Of a DNA stretch of 5,031 bases, positions 1 to 5,031 are shown piece by piece. The first letter of the stretch is position 1. Each line of letters opens with the position of its first letter. The translations under genes and the position numbers were made by a program. Under the pieces are notes generated by a model. It was not told the DNA's origin, did not search any database, and saw only the letters and a list, made by a program, of their open reading frames with translations. The stretch is from the NCBI GenBank assembly GCA_021767525.1, contig JAASTF010000251.1, positions 1 through 5,031 of the forward strand. The letters are read 5' to 3'. Source of the DNA: Paracoccaceae bacterium (GTDB taxonomy: Bacteria; Pseudomonadota; Alphaproteobacteria; Rhodobacterales; Rhodobacteraceae).

Positions 1-299
1 AACAGCAAGGCCGCGCGTCCATCGGCCACGATATCGCGCAGGCAGTCCAGCCGGTTGTTGCCGCGCCAATCGGGCATGAGCAGGGTTCGGGCATCCCGCA
101 CGCGGACCACGGGGTCGTCATCGCCGCGGGGCGAGCCATGCACGCCTTGGGGCCCCACCGTCGACAGGATGCAGAAATGCGCCCCCTCGATCCATTGCCT
201 GTAAAGCGGCGTAAGCGCGCGTGCGACCTTTTTGAGCGCCAGCGGCACCGGTTCGGGATAGAGCGCCTCGAGCGTTTCGATATCCTCGATCGGTTTCAT
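1..299 (-). CDS. PPOX-class FMN-dependent flavoprotein (pyridoxamine 5'-phosphate oxidase-like), 3' end beyond window
   Basis: Only the first 99 codons are present; the reading frame is open to the left edge. The protein begins MKPIEDIETLEALYPEP. The pattern FCILSTVGPQG (residues 42-52), then GSPRGD (55-60), then RTLLMPDWRGNNRLD (71-85) and a run heading into ALLF is the typical N-terminal half of the split-barrel flavin-binding family related to pyridoxamine phosphate oxidase, close to the MSMEG_1061/DR_2398-type subfamily (about 200 residues). Members bind FMN or a related flavin in a soluble dimer; the substrate is usually unknown, and I infer none here. The ATG at 299 is preceded by AGGAG at 311-307 with a 7-nt spacer. 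It follows the acyltransferase stop by 4 nt, so it is the fourth gene of the ftsE operon. Family call is secure; true PdxH activity is unlikely given the different N-terminus. Confidence 0.85.
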   Translation of the reverse strand, partial: MKPIEDIETLEALYPEPVPLALKKVARALTPLYRQWIEGAHFCILSTVGPQGVHGSPRGDDDPVVRVRDARTLLMPDWRGNNRLDCLRDIVADGRAALL

Positions 300-303
300 C
301 GGA

Positions 304-1032
304 TCACTCCTGCGGGGAAAACCCGGCCTCGGCCATCAGGCGGTTGGACTGCGCCTCGACCTCGGATTCGAGGTGGCGCATGAACTGGTCGCGCGGCATC
401 CCCGGCATGATGCGCGGCAGAAATTCGACCACGGCGGTGCCCGGTTTGCGCAAGATCCCCTTGCGCGGCCAGAACAGCCCCGCATTGGTGGCCGCCGGCA
501 CGCAGGGCTGGCCCAGCTGTTCATACAAAACGGCGGTGCCCACCTTGTAGGGCACATGGGCGCCAGGCGCGACGCGCGTGCCCTGCGAATAGATGATCAA
601 CTGCCCCGGCTGCGCGCGGCCCTTTTCCACATCGGCCAGCATCTTGGCGATGGCCGCACCCCGCTTGCCGCGGTCGACCGGCACGCAGCCCAGGCGCCAG
701 GCATAGAGCCCGATGATCGGCGTCCACAAAAGCTCGCGTTTCATGATGAACTTGGCCGTGGGCGCGTAGGTAAAGATGATCAGGATATCCAGGAAGCTCT
801 GGTGTTTCGCGGCGATCAGCACCTCGTCGGTGGGCACCTCGCCGCGCACCTCGTGATGCAGGCCCAGCATCCAGCGGGCTGTCCACATCGCATAGCGCGC
901 ATAGCTGCGGCAGGCGGTGCGCGCGCCCCTGGGGCTAAGCGCGGCCCAGGGCAGAAAGACGATCCCCAGCACCAGCATCGCGAAATAGACCTGGATCACG
1001 TAGATCAGCGATTTCACCCATTGCCAGGCCAT
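304..1032 (-). CDS. plsC: 1-acyl-sn-glycerol-3-phosphate acyltransferase family protein (PlsC-like)
   Basis: This 242-residue protein has the length and motif order of PlsC, which transfers an acyl chain to lysophosphatidic acid to give phosphatidic acid at the inner membrane. A hydrophobic segment at residues 8-32 is a likely membrane anchor. Motif I is HQSFLD (H77, D82), the HX4D catalytic pair. Motif II is GCVPVDR (115-121), motif III YSQGTR (148-153) and motif IV around VPAATNAG (178-185). Motif III departs from the classic FPEGTR, with Gln for the Glu, and motif I has Lys rather than Asn before the His. The ATG at 1032 overlaps the ftsX stop by one base (TGATG) and has AAGGAG at 1046-1041 with an 8-nt spacer. 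The frame stays open upstream to about 1404, but that stretch lies inside ftsX and is not plausible protein. Substrate could be another lysolipid, so the symbol is by family. Confidence 0.88.
   Translation of the reverse strand: MAWQWVKSLIYVIQVYFAMLVLGIVFLPWAALSPRGARTACRSYARYAMWTARWMLGLHHEVRGEVPTDEVLIAAKHQSFLDILIIFTYAPTAKFIMKRELLWTPIIGLYAWRLGCVPVDRGKRGAAIAKMLADVEKGRAQPGQLIIYSQGTRVAPGAHVPYKVGTAVLYEQLGQPCVPAATNAGLFWPRKGILRKPGTAVVEFLPRIMPGMPRDQFMRHLESEVEAQSNRLMAEAGFSPQE
307..311 (-). promoter_or_regulatory. Ribosome binding site of the PPOX gene
   Basis: AGGAG on the minus strand lies in the final codons of the acyltransferase gene, 7 nt before the ATG at 299. It supports independent initiation within the same transcript. 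Confidence 0.75.
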
Positions 1033-1940
1033 CACGGCAGCTCCTTCAGCGTGCGGGTGGCGGCCAGGTGCGTGGCGACAAAGGCCACAGCCGCGGCCAG
1101 CGGCGGTATGACAAGCGGCAGCAGCCAGCCCGCGCCCTGAAAGCCAAGCCCGGTCAGGAACCCGCCCGCGGTCTGCGCCGAGGGCAACAGAAGGATCGCC
1201 ACCAGCCCGGCAACCACGCCGAACGCCGCGCCGCCCAGCGTGCGCAGCGTATAGCGCCGCACGAACGCCTTGGCGATATAGCTGTCGCGCGCGCCCACCA
1301 GCCGCAGCACCGCGATCACCTGCGCATTGGCGGCCAAGGCGGCATTGGCGGCCAGGGTGATCATCGCGGCCATCGTGCCGAAAATCAGCACGATCGACAC
1401 CCATCCCAGCAGCCGCAGCCGCCCGGCGGCGGTGACCAGCGGTTGCCGCCAGCGGGTGTGATCGTCCAGCACCGCGCCGGGCACCTCGGCCGACAGGCGC
1501 AGGCGCAAACCTTGCGCGTCGTATCCTGCGCCATCCTCGATCACCTCGATCAGTTGCGGGATGGGCAGGGTTTCGACCGGCAGATCGGGGCCGAACCAGG
1601 GCTCCAGCAGGCTGCGCTGTTCCTCGTCGGTCAGGGCGCGGGCGCTGGCGATGCCCGGGGTCTGCTCCAGCACGCGCAGCGCGGCCTGGGTCTGGGCATC
1701 AATCTGGTCGGCCGGGGCCGAAATCCGCAGGGTCGAAGACCGTGCCAGCTCGTCGCCCCAACGTTCGGCCATGCGGCCCGTGGCCACCGACAGGGCCAGC
1801 GCGAAGACCGCCAGAAACGCCATCGCCGCCGCGCTGAGCAGGGTGAGCCGCGCGGTGATCCCGGTGGGGGGCACCATGCGGTCGGCCTGCGCGTCGCCCA
1901 CGACGAACTCGGCCACCTGAGTGAAATCCGGGCGCTTCAC
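1032..1940 (-). CDS. ftsX: Cell division protein FtsX, ABC-type permease subunit
   Basis: The 302-residue product has the FtsX layout: a cytoplasmic N-terminus, membrane helix 1 (about residues 30-54), a periplasmic domain (55-175), then three more helices (about 178-200, 234-254, 270-292). The cytoplasmic loop after helix 2 carries VIAVLRLVGARDSYIAKAF (208-226), the family signature that couples the permease to FtsE. The LPIPQLIEV stretch (125-133) resembles the conserved part of alphaproteobacterial FtsX periplasmic domains. With FtsE it forms the complex that, in studied bacteria, signals from the divisome to periplasmic peptidoglycan hydrolases or their activators; the periplasmic partner here is unknown. 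The start is GTG at 1940, in a 4-nt GTGA overlap with the ftsE stop. There is no good Shine-Dalgarno sequence before it, so translation is probably coupled to ftsE. It overlaps the downstream acyltransferase gene by one base. Confidence 0.9.
   Translation of the reverse strand: MKRPDFTQVAEFVVGDAQADRMVPPTGITARLTLLSAAAMAFLAVFALALSVATGRMAERWGDELARSSTLRISAPADQIDAQTQAALRVLEQTPGIASARALTDEEQRSLLEPWFGPDLPVETLPIPQLIEVIEDGAGYDAQGLRLRLSAEVPGAVLDDHTRWRQPLVTAAGRLRLLGWVSIVLIFGTMAAMITLAANAALAANAQVIAVLRLVGARDSYIAKAFVRRYTLRTLGGAAFGVVAGLVAILLLPSAQTAGGFLTGLGFQGAGWLLPLVIPPLAAAVAFVATHLAATRTLKELP
1041..1046 (-). promoter_or_regulatory. Ribosome binding site of the acyltransferase gene, inside ftsX
   Basis: AAGGAG on the minus strand lies in the last codons of ftsX, 8 nt before the ATG at 1032. 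It fixes the start and rules out the in-frame extension through ftsX. Confidence 0.8.
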
Positions 1941-2614
1941 AGGTCGGCCCCCGCCAGTTGCAGCCGTCGCCCGGCAATGCGCAGCACGCGGGCTTGCACC
2001 TGGCCCTTGGCCGCGCGGATCAGGTTCAGATCGTGGGTCGCGATCATGATGGTCTTGCCCATGCGGTTCAGCTCGACCAGCAATTGCAGCAGGCGTTGCG
2101 ACATGTCCCAGTCGATATTGCCGGTGGGCTCATCCGCCAGGATCACGTCGGGCGACATGATGACCGCGCGCGCCAGGGCGGCGCGCTGACGCTCGCCCCC
2201 CGACAGTTCGGGCGGCAGGGCATCGGCCCGCGATTTCAGCCCGACCCAGTTCAGCAGTTCGCGCAGGTTCACCGTTTCATCCAGCGTATCGCGGCCCGAC
2301 ACGGTCAGCGGCAGGGCCACGTTGTCGGCCACCGGCAGATGATCGAGGAATTGCACATCCTGGTGCACCACGCCGATGCGGCGGCGGGCCAGGGCGATAT
2401 CGTCGCGGTCCATCGCGCGCACGTCGCGATCGAACAGGCGCACCTGGCCCGAGGTGGGCGTCAGCGCCGCATAGCACAGTTTCAGAAAGGTGGTCTTGCC
2501 CGACCCGGACGGCCCGGTGAGAAAGTGGAACGACCCAGGCGCCAGTTGCAGCGATATGTCGCTCAGCAACTCGCCCCCGCCATAGCTCATGGCCACGTTT
2601 TCCAGCTCGATCAC
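1937..2614 (-). CDS. ftsE: Cell division ATP-binding protein FtsE
   Basis: The 225-residue product is a complete ABC ATPase of normal FtsE length. Walker A is GPSGSGKT (34-41), the Q-loop is VVHQD with Q85, the signature is LSGGE (137-141), Walker B is VILADEP (157-163), the D-loop GNID (165-168) and the switch His is H194 in ATHD. The adjacent FtsX identifies it as FtsE rather than a LolD/MacB-type ATPase. It is a cytoplasmic subunit at the inner membrane; ATP hydrolysis drives conformational change in FtsX. I chose the GTG at 2614 because it is preceded by AGGAG (2627-2623) with an 8-nt spacer and gives the usual FtsE N-terminus (IELENVAMSYGGG). An ATG at 2665 would add 17 residues of unlikely, basic sequence and would place the ribosome site inside the gene. 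First gene of the operon, divergent from the zinc-ribbon gene. Confidence 0.95.
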   Translation of the reverse strand: MIELENVAMSYGGGELLSDISLQLAPGSFHFLTGPSGSGKTTFLKLCYAALTPTSGQVRLFDRDVRAMDRDDIALARRRIGVVHQDVQFLDHLPVADNVALPLTVSGRDTLDETVNLRELLNWVGLKSRADALPPELSGGERQRAALARAVIMSPDVILADEPTGNIDWDMSQRLLQLLVELNRMGKTIMIATHDLNLIRAAKGQVQARVLRIAGRRLQLAGADL

Positions 2615-2622
2615 GGCCTGCT

Positions 2623-2627
2623 CTCCT
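2623..2627 (-). promoter_or_regulatory. Ribosome binding site of ftsE
   Basis: AGGAG on the minus strand, 8 nt from the GTG at 2614. It supports GTG as the start instead of the upstream ATG at 2665. Confidence 0.8.
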
Positions 2628-2709
2628 GTTTGGCCTCTTCTGCCCCACCCGCGCCGGTTATGCAATCGCGGAGCCGCCGGGCCGGTTTACACTTTTCGTG
2701 GCCCGCTTT

Positions 2710-2724
2710 GCCACATATAGTGGC
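2710..2724. repeat. Short inverted repeat GCCAC-ATATA-GTGGC overlapping the possible -10 box
   Basis: Five-base arms flank an ATATA centre. The overlap with TATAGT would suit an operator, but a repeat this short can arise by chance. Confidence 0.4.
2716..2721 (+). promoter_or_regulatory. Possible -10 box (TATAGT) for the zinc-ribbon gene
   Basis: TATAGT matches the TATAAT consensus at five of six positions in a G+C-rich setting, 46 bases upstream of the ATG at 2767. The -35 side is weak: TTTTCG at 2693-2698 has 17-bp spacing but a poor match, while the better TTTACA at 2686-2691 is 24 bp away. Transcription would start near 2728. Confidence 0.3.
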
Positions 2725-2735
2725 CGCAACAGGCA

Positions 2736-2749
2736 CAAAGCCGGCTTTG
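2736..2749. repeat. 14-bp perfect palindrome CAAAGCCGGCTTTG
   Basis: A perfect inverted repeat without spacer lies between the possible -10 box and the AGGAGG of the zinc-ribbon gene. It could be an operator for a dimeric repressor or form a small hairpin in the leader RNA. It has no T-run after it, so it is not an intrinsic terminator. Confidence 0.6.
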
Positions 2750-2754
2750 GGGGC

Positions 2755-2760
2755 AGGAGG
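2755..2760 (+). promoter_or_regulatory. Ribosome binding site of the zinc-ribbon gene
   Basis: AGGAGG, a near-perfect Shine-Dalgarno sequence, with 6 nt to the ATG at 2767. It decides this start over the in-frame GTG at 2698. Confidence 0.85.
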
Positions 2761-2766
2761 GGCAGG

Positions 2767-3855
2767 ATGCGACTGATTTGCCCGAATTGTGGCGCGCAAT
2801 ACGAAGTTCCGGATGACGTGATACCGGCGTCCGGGCGCGATGTGCAGTGTTCGAACTGCGGCAACACCTGGTTCCAGGTCCATCCCGAACAGGATGTGCC
2901 CCTTGCCGACGAGCTGGACCAGCCGCTGCCCGACGACACCTACGACGAAGACGACAGCGGCGGTGATGATGGCGCCGCTCGCGGCGACAGTGCGGATGGC
3001 GGCCAGGGCGCGGATGACTGGGTCGAGCCGGACACGCCGCTTGGCGCCGACCCGCGCGGCGCCGACGAGGCCGAAAAGCTGTGGGATGACGACGCGTTCG
3101 GCGATGCATGGGACGAAGACAGCGACGGCGTCAGCGCCGGGGCGATGCCCAGCCCGCCGTCGGACGACTATGACGACGATTACGAAAGCTGGGAAGAAAC
3201 GCCGCCGCCACCATCCCCCGGCGCCGGGGCGGAAAACCGCCGTTCGCTTGATCCCGACGTGGCCGACCTGTTGCGCGAAGAGGCCGAGCGCGAAGCGCGT
3301 CAGCGCGCATCCGAGCGTGGCACGCTGGAAAGCCAGCCGGAACTCGGGCTAGAGCCCTCGGGCGATGACGAAGACGCCCGCCGTCAACGCGAGGCGCAAG
3401 AGCGTATGGCCCGCCTGCGCGGAACCGAACCGCCCGAAACCGACCCGGGCCTTCAGGGGCAGGCCGCCGGTGCGGCTGCGGCCGCGGCAGCCGCGGCGGC
3501 ATCGCGGCGCGACCTGTTGCCGGATATCGACGAAATCAATTCGACCCTGCGTTCGTCCGACGACAGGCGGCCGGCCGCCGCCGCAGACGATCACGAACGC
3601 CCGGGCGACGCGCCGCAGCGCACCGATGCCGATGTCAGGCGTGGCGGGTTCAAACGGGGCTTTCTGCTGGTCATCCTGTTGATGGTGCTGGCGATCCTGC
3701 TGTATGTCTACGCGCCCCGGCTGGCGCAATCCGTGCCCGCGCTCGAAGCGCCGCTTGCCGCGTATGTCGAGATGATGAACGGCCTGCGGCTGTGGATCGA
3801 CGCGCAGTTGCGCGGCGTTCTGGGCTGGCTGGACAGCATGTCGGGCGACGCCTGA
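2767..3855 (+). CDS. Zinc-ribbon (MJ0042-type) protein with acidic linker and C-terminal membrane helix
   Basis: The 362-residue product starts with MRLICPNCGAQYEVPDD and has two CxxC knuckles (C5/C8 and C28/C31), matching the zinc_ribbon/MJ0042 N-terminal domain; it should bind one zinc ion. Residues 41-150 contain 39 Asp/Glu against 3 Lys/Arg and look disordered. A charged, probably helical region follows (about 160-225), then ten alanines (236-245), the motif DLLPDIDEINSTLR (249-262), another flexible stretch, and one membrane helix (299-316, preceded by RGGFKRG). A 46-residue tail ends the protein. The basic residues before the helix suggest the zinc ribbon is cytoplasmic and the tail periplasmic. 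The ATG at 2767 has AGGAGG at 2755-2760; an in-frame GTG at 2698 would add 23 unlikely residues ahead of the zinc ribbon. No DUF3426-like C-terminal domain is evident. Function unknown; divergent from ftsE. Confidence 0.88.
   Translation: MRLICPNCGAQYEVPDDVIPASGRDVQCSNCGNTWFQVHPEQDVPLADELDQPLPDDTYDEDDSGGDDGAARGDSADGGQGADDWVEPDTPLGADPRGADEAEKLWDDDAFGDAWDEDSDGVSAGAMPSPPSDDYDDDYESWEETPPPPSPGAGAENRRSLDPDVADLLREEAEREARQRASERGTLESQPELGLEPSGDDEDARRQREAQERMARLRGTEPPETDPGLQGQAAGAAAAAAAAAASRRDLLPDIDEINSTLRSSDDRRPAAAADDHERPGDAPQRTDADVRRGGFKRGFLLVILLMVLAILLYVYAPRLAQSVPALEAPLAAYVEMMNGLRLWIDAQLRGVLGWLDSMSGDA
3472..3501 (+). repeat. Ten-alanine run in the zinc-ribbon protein
   Basis: Ten consecutive alanine codons (residues 236-245) use four different codons (GCG, GCT, GCC, GCA), so this is not a simple trinucleotide repeat. 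It sits just before the RRDLLPDIDEINSTLR segment and may extend a helix or act as a spacer. Confidence 0.85.
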
Positions 3856-3876
3856 CGCCGGCCGCACCCTTGCCCC

Positions 3877-5031
3877 TCAGAACCGTTCAAGCAGACGTTT
3901 GAGATACTCGCGCTCTTCCTCGGACCGATCGGTATCGCCCGAGCGGCGGCGGATTTCGTCCAGCAACTCGCGTGCCCGGCGATAGACATCTTCGCCCTGT
4001 AGCATCTCGTCGCCGGTTTCCAGGTTCTGGCCGTTGGCACCCGGGCTGCGGCCCAGCGGGTCGCGCTGCGCGCCTTGCGCGTCGCCCATCTGGGTGTTCT
4101 GGCCGCCCTGTTGCTGGCGCTGTTCCTCGGCCAGGGCCTCGCCCATGTTGCGGATGCCGTCGCGCAGGGCGTCCATCGCCTCGGCCTGGCGGTCGATCGC
4201 TTCGGGCAGGTCGTCGTTGCGCAGCGCCTGTTCGGCGCCTTCCATCGCGCGGCCGGCCCGGTCCAGCGCGTCGCGCGCGGCCTCGCCAGCCTCGCCGCCC
4301 AGGCCGGGCAGTTGGCCGCGCTGGCGATCCAGTTCCTGGCGCAGCGCGCGCTGACGGTCGGCCAGCGATTGCTCCAGCCCTTCGCCCTGGCCTTGGCCTT
4401 CGCCGGGTTGCGCCTGTTGCTGGCCTTGGCCCTGACCCTGGCCTTGCTGCTGACCTCGCTGCTGGCCCTGGCCTTGCTGCTGGCCTTGGCCCTGTTGTTG
4501 CCCTTGGCCCTGCTGTTGACCCTGGCCCTGCTGCTGGCCTTGTTGCTGCCCTTGCTGCTGGCCCTGGTTCTGACCGGGGTTGAACTGCTCCTGCAGGTCG
4601 CGGAAGGCATCGTCCGACAGGCCCTGCTGATCGCGCAGGGTTTCGGCCAGCCCCTCCATCGCCTGTTGACCGGGCGATTGCTGACCCTGGCCCTGGCCCT
4701 GCCGGACCTCCATGTTCTCCAGCATCCGCTGCAATTCTTCCAGCGCCTGCTGGGCCTCGGCCATGCGGCCCTGTTCCATCAGTTCCTGGATGCGATCCAT
4801 CATGCGTTGCAGGTCGTCCTGCGTCATGGTCATCGCGTTGTCATTCGGCATCGGGTCGCCGTTTTCCTGCGCCTGCTCGTTCTCGCGCTGCGATTGCTGC
4901 GCCAGCTGGCGCATGTAATCGCGGGTCGCGTCGCGCAGTTCCTGCATCAGGCGGGCGATTTCCTCGTCGCTGGCGCCGTTCTTCATCGCCTGTTGCAGCC
5001 GTTCCTGCGCCTGGCGCAGCCGTTCCAGCGC
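3877..5031 (-). CDS. TIGR02302/DUF4175 family protein, C-terminal part (5' end beyond window)
   Basis: The frame is open to the right edge, giving 384 residues and the stop at 3877. An ATG at 4986 is not the likely start: the 15 codons beyond it (ALERLRQAQERLQQA) continue the same coiled-coil pattern and no convincing ribosome site precedes it. Window residues 1-55 are helical and charged. Residues about 69-107 (DDLQRMMDRIQELM onward) match a segment typical of the family. Residues 153-216 are a Gln/Gly tract. A second helical, Glu/Arg/Ala-rich region follows, then a linker containing DPLGRSPGANGQ and the C-terminus RARELLDEIRRR...EYLKRLLERF, which strongly resembles the family's end. Full-length members are usually more than twice this size with N-terminal membrane helices (family knowledge). 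Function is not established. Convergent with the zinc-ribbon gene, 21 nt apart. Confidence 0.85.
   Translation of the reverse strand, partial: ALERLRQAQERLQQAMKNGASDEEIARLMQELRDATRDYMRQLAQQSQRENEQAQENGDPMPNDNAMTMTQDDLQRMMDRIQELMEQGRMAEAQQALEELQRMLENMEVRQGQGQGQQSPGQQAMEGLAETLRDQQGLSDDAFRDLQEQFNPGQNQGQQQGQQQGQQQGQGQQQGQGQQQGQGQQQGQGQQRGQQQGQGQGQGQQQAQPGEGQGQGEGLEQSLADRQRALRQELDRQRGQLPGLGGEAGEAARDALDRAGRAMEGAEQALRNDDLPEAIDRQAEAMDALRDGIRNMGEALAEEQRQQQGGQNTQMGDAQGAQRDPLGRSPGANGQNLETGDEMLQGEDVYRRARELLDEIRRRSGDTDRSEEEREYLKRLLERF
4384..4575 (-). repeat. Gln/Gly low-complexity tract inside the DUF4175 gene
   Basis: Of 64 codons here, 59 encode Gln or Gly. The first part repeats a four-residue unit (QQQG, three times), then a six-residue unit (QQQGQG), and later a plain QG alternation. 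The plus strand shows the mirror as runs of ctg/ttg and gcc/ccc. The codons are mixed (CAG and CAA; GGC, GGG and GGT), so the DNA repeat is imperfect although the protein repeat is near perfect. It joins two helical regions and is presumably a disordered linker. Confidence 0.9.

Larger units (their letters stand above)
2615..2766. promoter_or_regulatory. Divergent intergenic region between ftsE and the zinc-ribbon gene
   Basis: These 152 bases separate two diverging genes and must hold the plus-strand promoter and probably the promoter for the ftsE operon. The central part (about 2682-2722) is less G+C-rich than its surroundings. It contains two palindromes (2710-2724 and 2736-2749) and the ribosome sites of both genes at its ends. 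I could not assign a convincing minus-strand promoter. No CtrA-type TTAA-N7-TTAA site or GANTC methylation site was seen in it. Confidence 0.6.

Noticed and set aside
373..1140. Plus-strand open frame opposite the acyltransferase gene
   Set aside because: His/Arg/Gln-rich shadow with no ribosome site; the minus strand carries clear catalytic motifs.
1324..1354. Two 13-bp copies 18 bp apart in ftsX, encoding ALAANA twice, as a possible recent tandem duplication
   Set aside because: The two copies fall at the end of membrane helix 2, where Ala-rich sequence is normal, and FtsX keeps its usual length and helix spacing, so no insertion is implied.
1033..1404. In-frame upstream extension of the acyltransferase reading frame (124 codons)
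   Set aside because: It lies wholly inside ftsX, has Arg/Gly/Ala-rich composition typical of a shadow frame, and the ATG at 1032 has a good ribosome site and gives a normal PlsC length.
1068..2189. Long plus-strand open frame opposite ftsX and ftsE (373 codons)
   Set aside because: Rich in Arg, Gln, His and Gly with no domain pattern. It is the antisense of two confidently assigned genes; long shadow frames are expected at this G+C content.
1958..2776. Plus-strand open frame opposite ftsE
   Set aside because: Shadow of the ATPase gene, no recognisable motif, and it runs through the divergent promoter region.
3838..3875. G+C-rich repeats (GACGCC twice, GCCGGC) as a terminator after the zinc-ribbon gene
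   Set aside because: The copies are direct rather than inverted, no stable stem could be drawn, and no T-run follows.
4381..4575. Repeat block as a CRISPR array or intergenic satellite
   Set aside because: The units are 12-18 bp with no spacers and stay in frame within a protein-coding gene.
3708..4610. Alternative minus-strand frame of 300 codons across the Gln/Gly tract
   Set aside because: Its Ser/Arg/Ala/Lys repeat is the frame-shifted reading of the Gln/Gly repeat, and it runs past the convergent gene end. The DUF4175 frame matches a known family.

Overview
The window looks like chromosomal housekeeping DNA from an alphaproteobacterium, most likely a member of the Rhodobacterales. The evidence is very high G+C by eye, tight overlapping genes with AGGAG-type ribosome binding sites, and family content: FtsEX followed by a PlsC-type acyltransferase, a membrane-anchored zinc-ribbon protein, and a TIGR02302/DUF4175 low-complexity protein, a family described from alphaproteobacteria. 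No phage, insertion sequence, CRISPR array, tRNA or rRNA was seen.

Layout. Positions 1-2614 hold a compact four-gene operon read on the minus strand, from right to left: ftsE (GTG start at 2614), ftsX (GTG start at 1940, 4-nt overlap with ftsE), a PlsC-family 1-acylglycerol-3-phosphate acyltransferase (ATG at 1032, 1-nt overlap with ftsX) and a PPOX-class FMN-dependent flavoprotein (ATG at 299, 4-nt gap) that runs off the left edge. Positions 2615-2766 are a divergent intergenic region with two short palindromes and a possible -10 box. Positions 2767-3855 carry a plus-strand gene for a 362-residue protein: N-terminal CxxC/CxxC zinc ribbon, very acidic linker, poly-alanine run, conserved-looking short motif, then a single C-terminal membrane helix. 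After 21 bases, the convergent minus-strand gene at 3877-5031 is the C-terminal part of a DUF4175 protein with a striking Gln/Gly tract; its start lies beyond the right edge.

How the genes may work together. FtsE and FtsX form the ATP-driven membrane complex that, in studied bacteria, links the divisome to peptidoglycan hydrolysis. The downstream acyltransferase makes or remodels phospholipid, so the operon may tie septum maturation to membrane lipid supply; this is inference from gene order. The zinc-ribbon and DUF4175 proteins have no established function. Both combine membrane-associated architecture with long disordered segments, and they are the least explained parts of the window. Nothing here is clearly a new system: the region reads as core genome with two uncharacterised envelope-type proteins beside a division operon.
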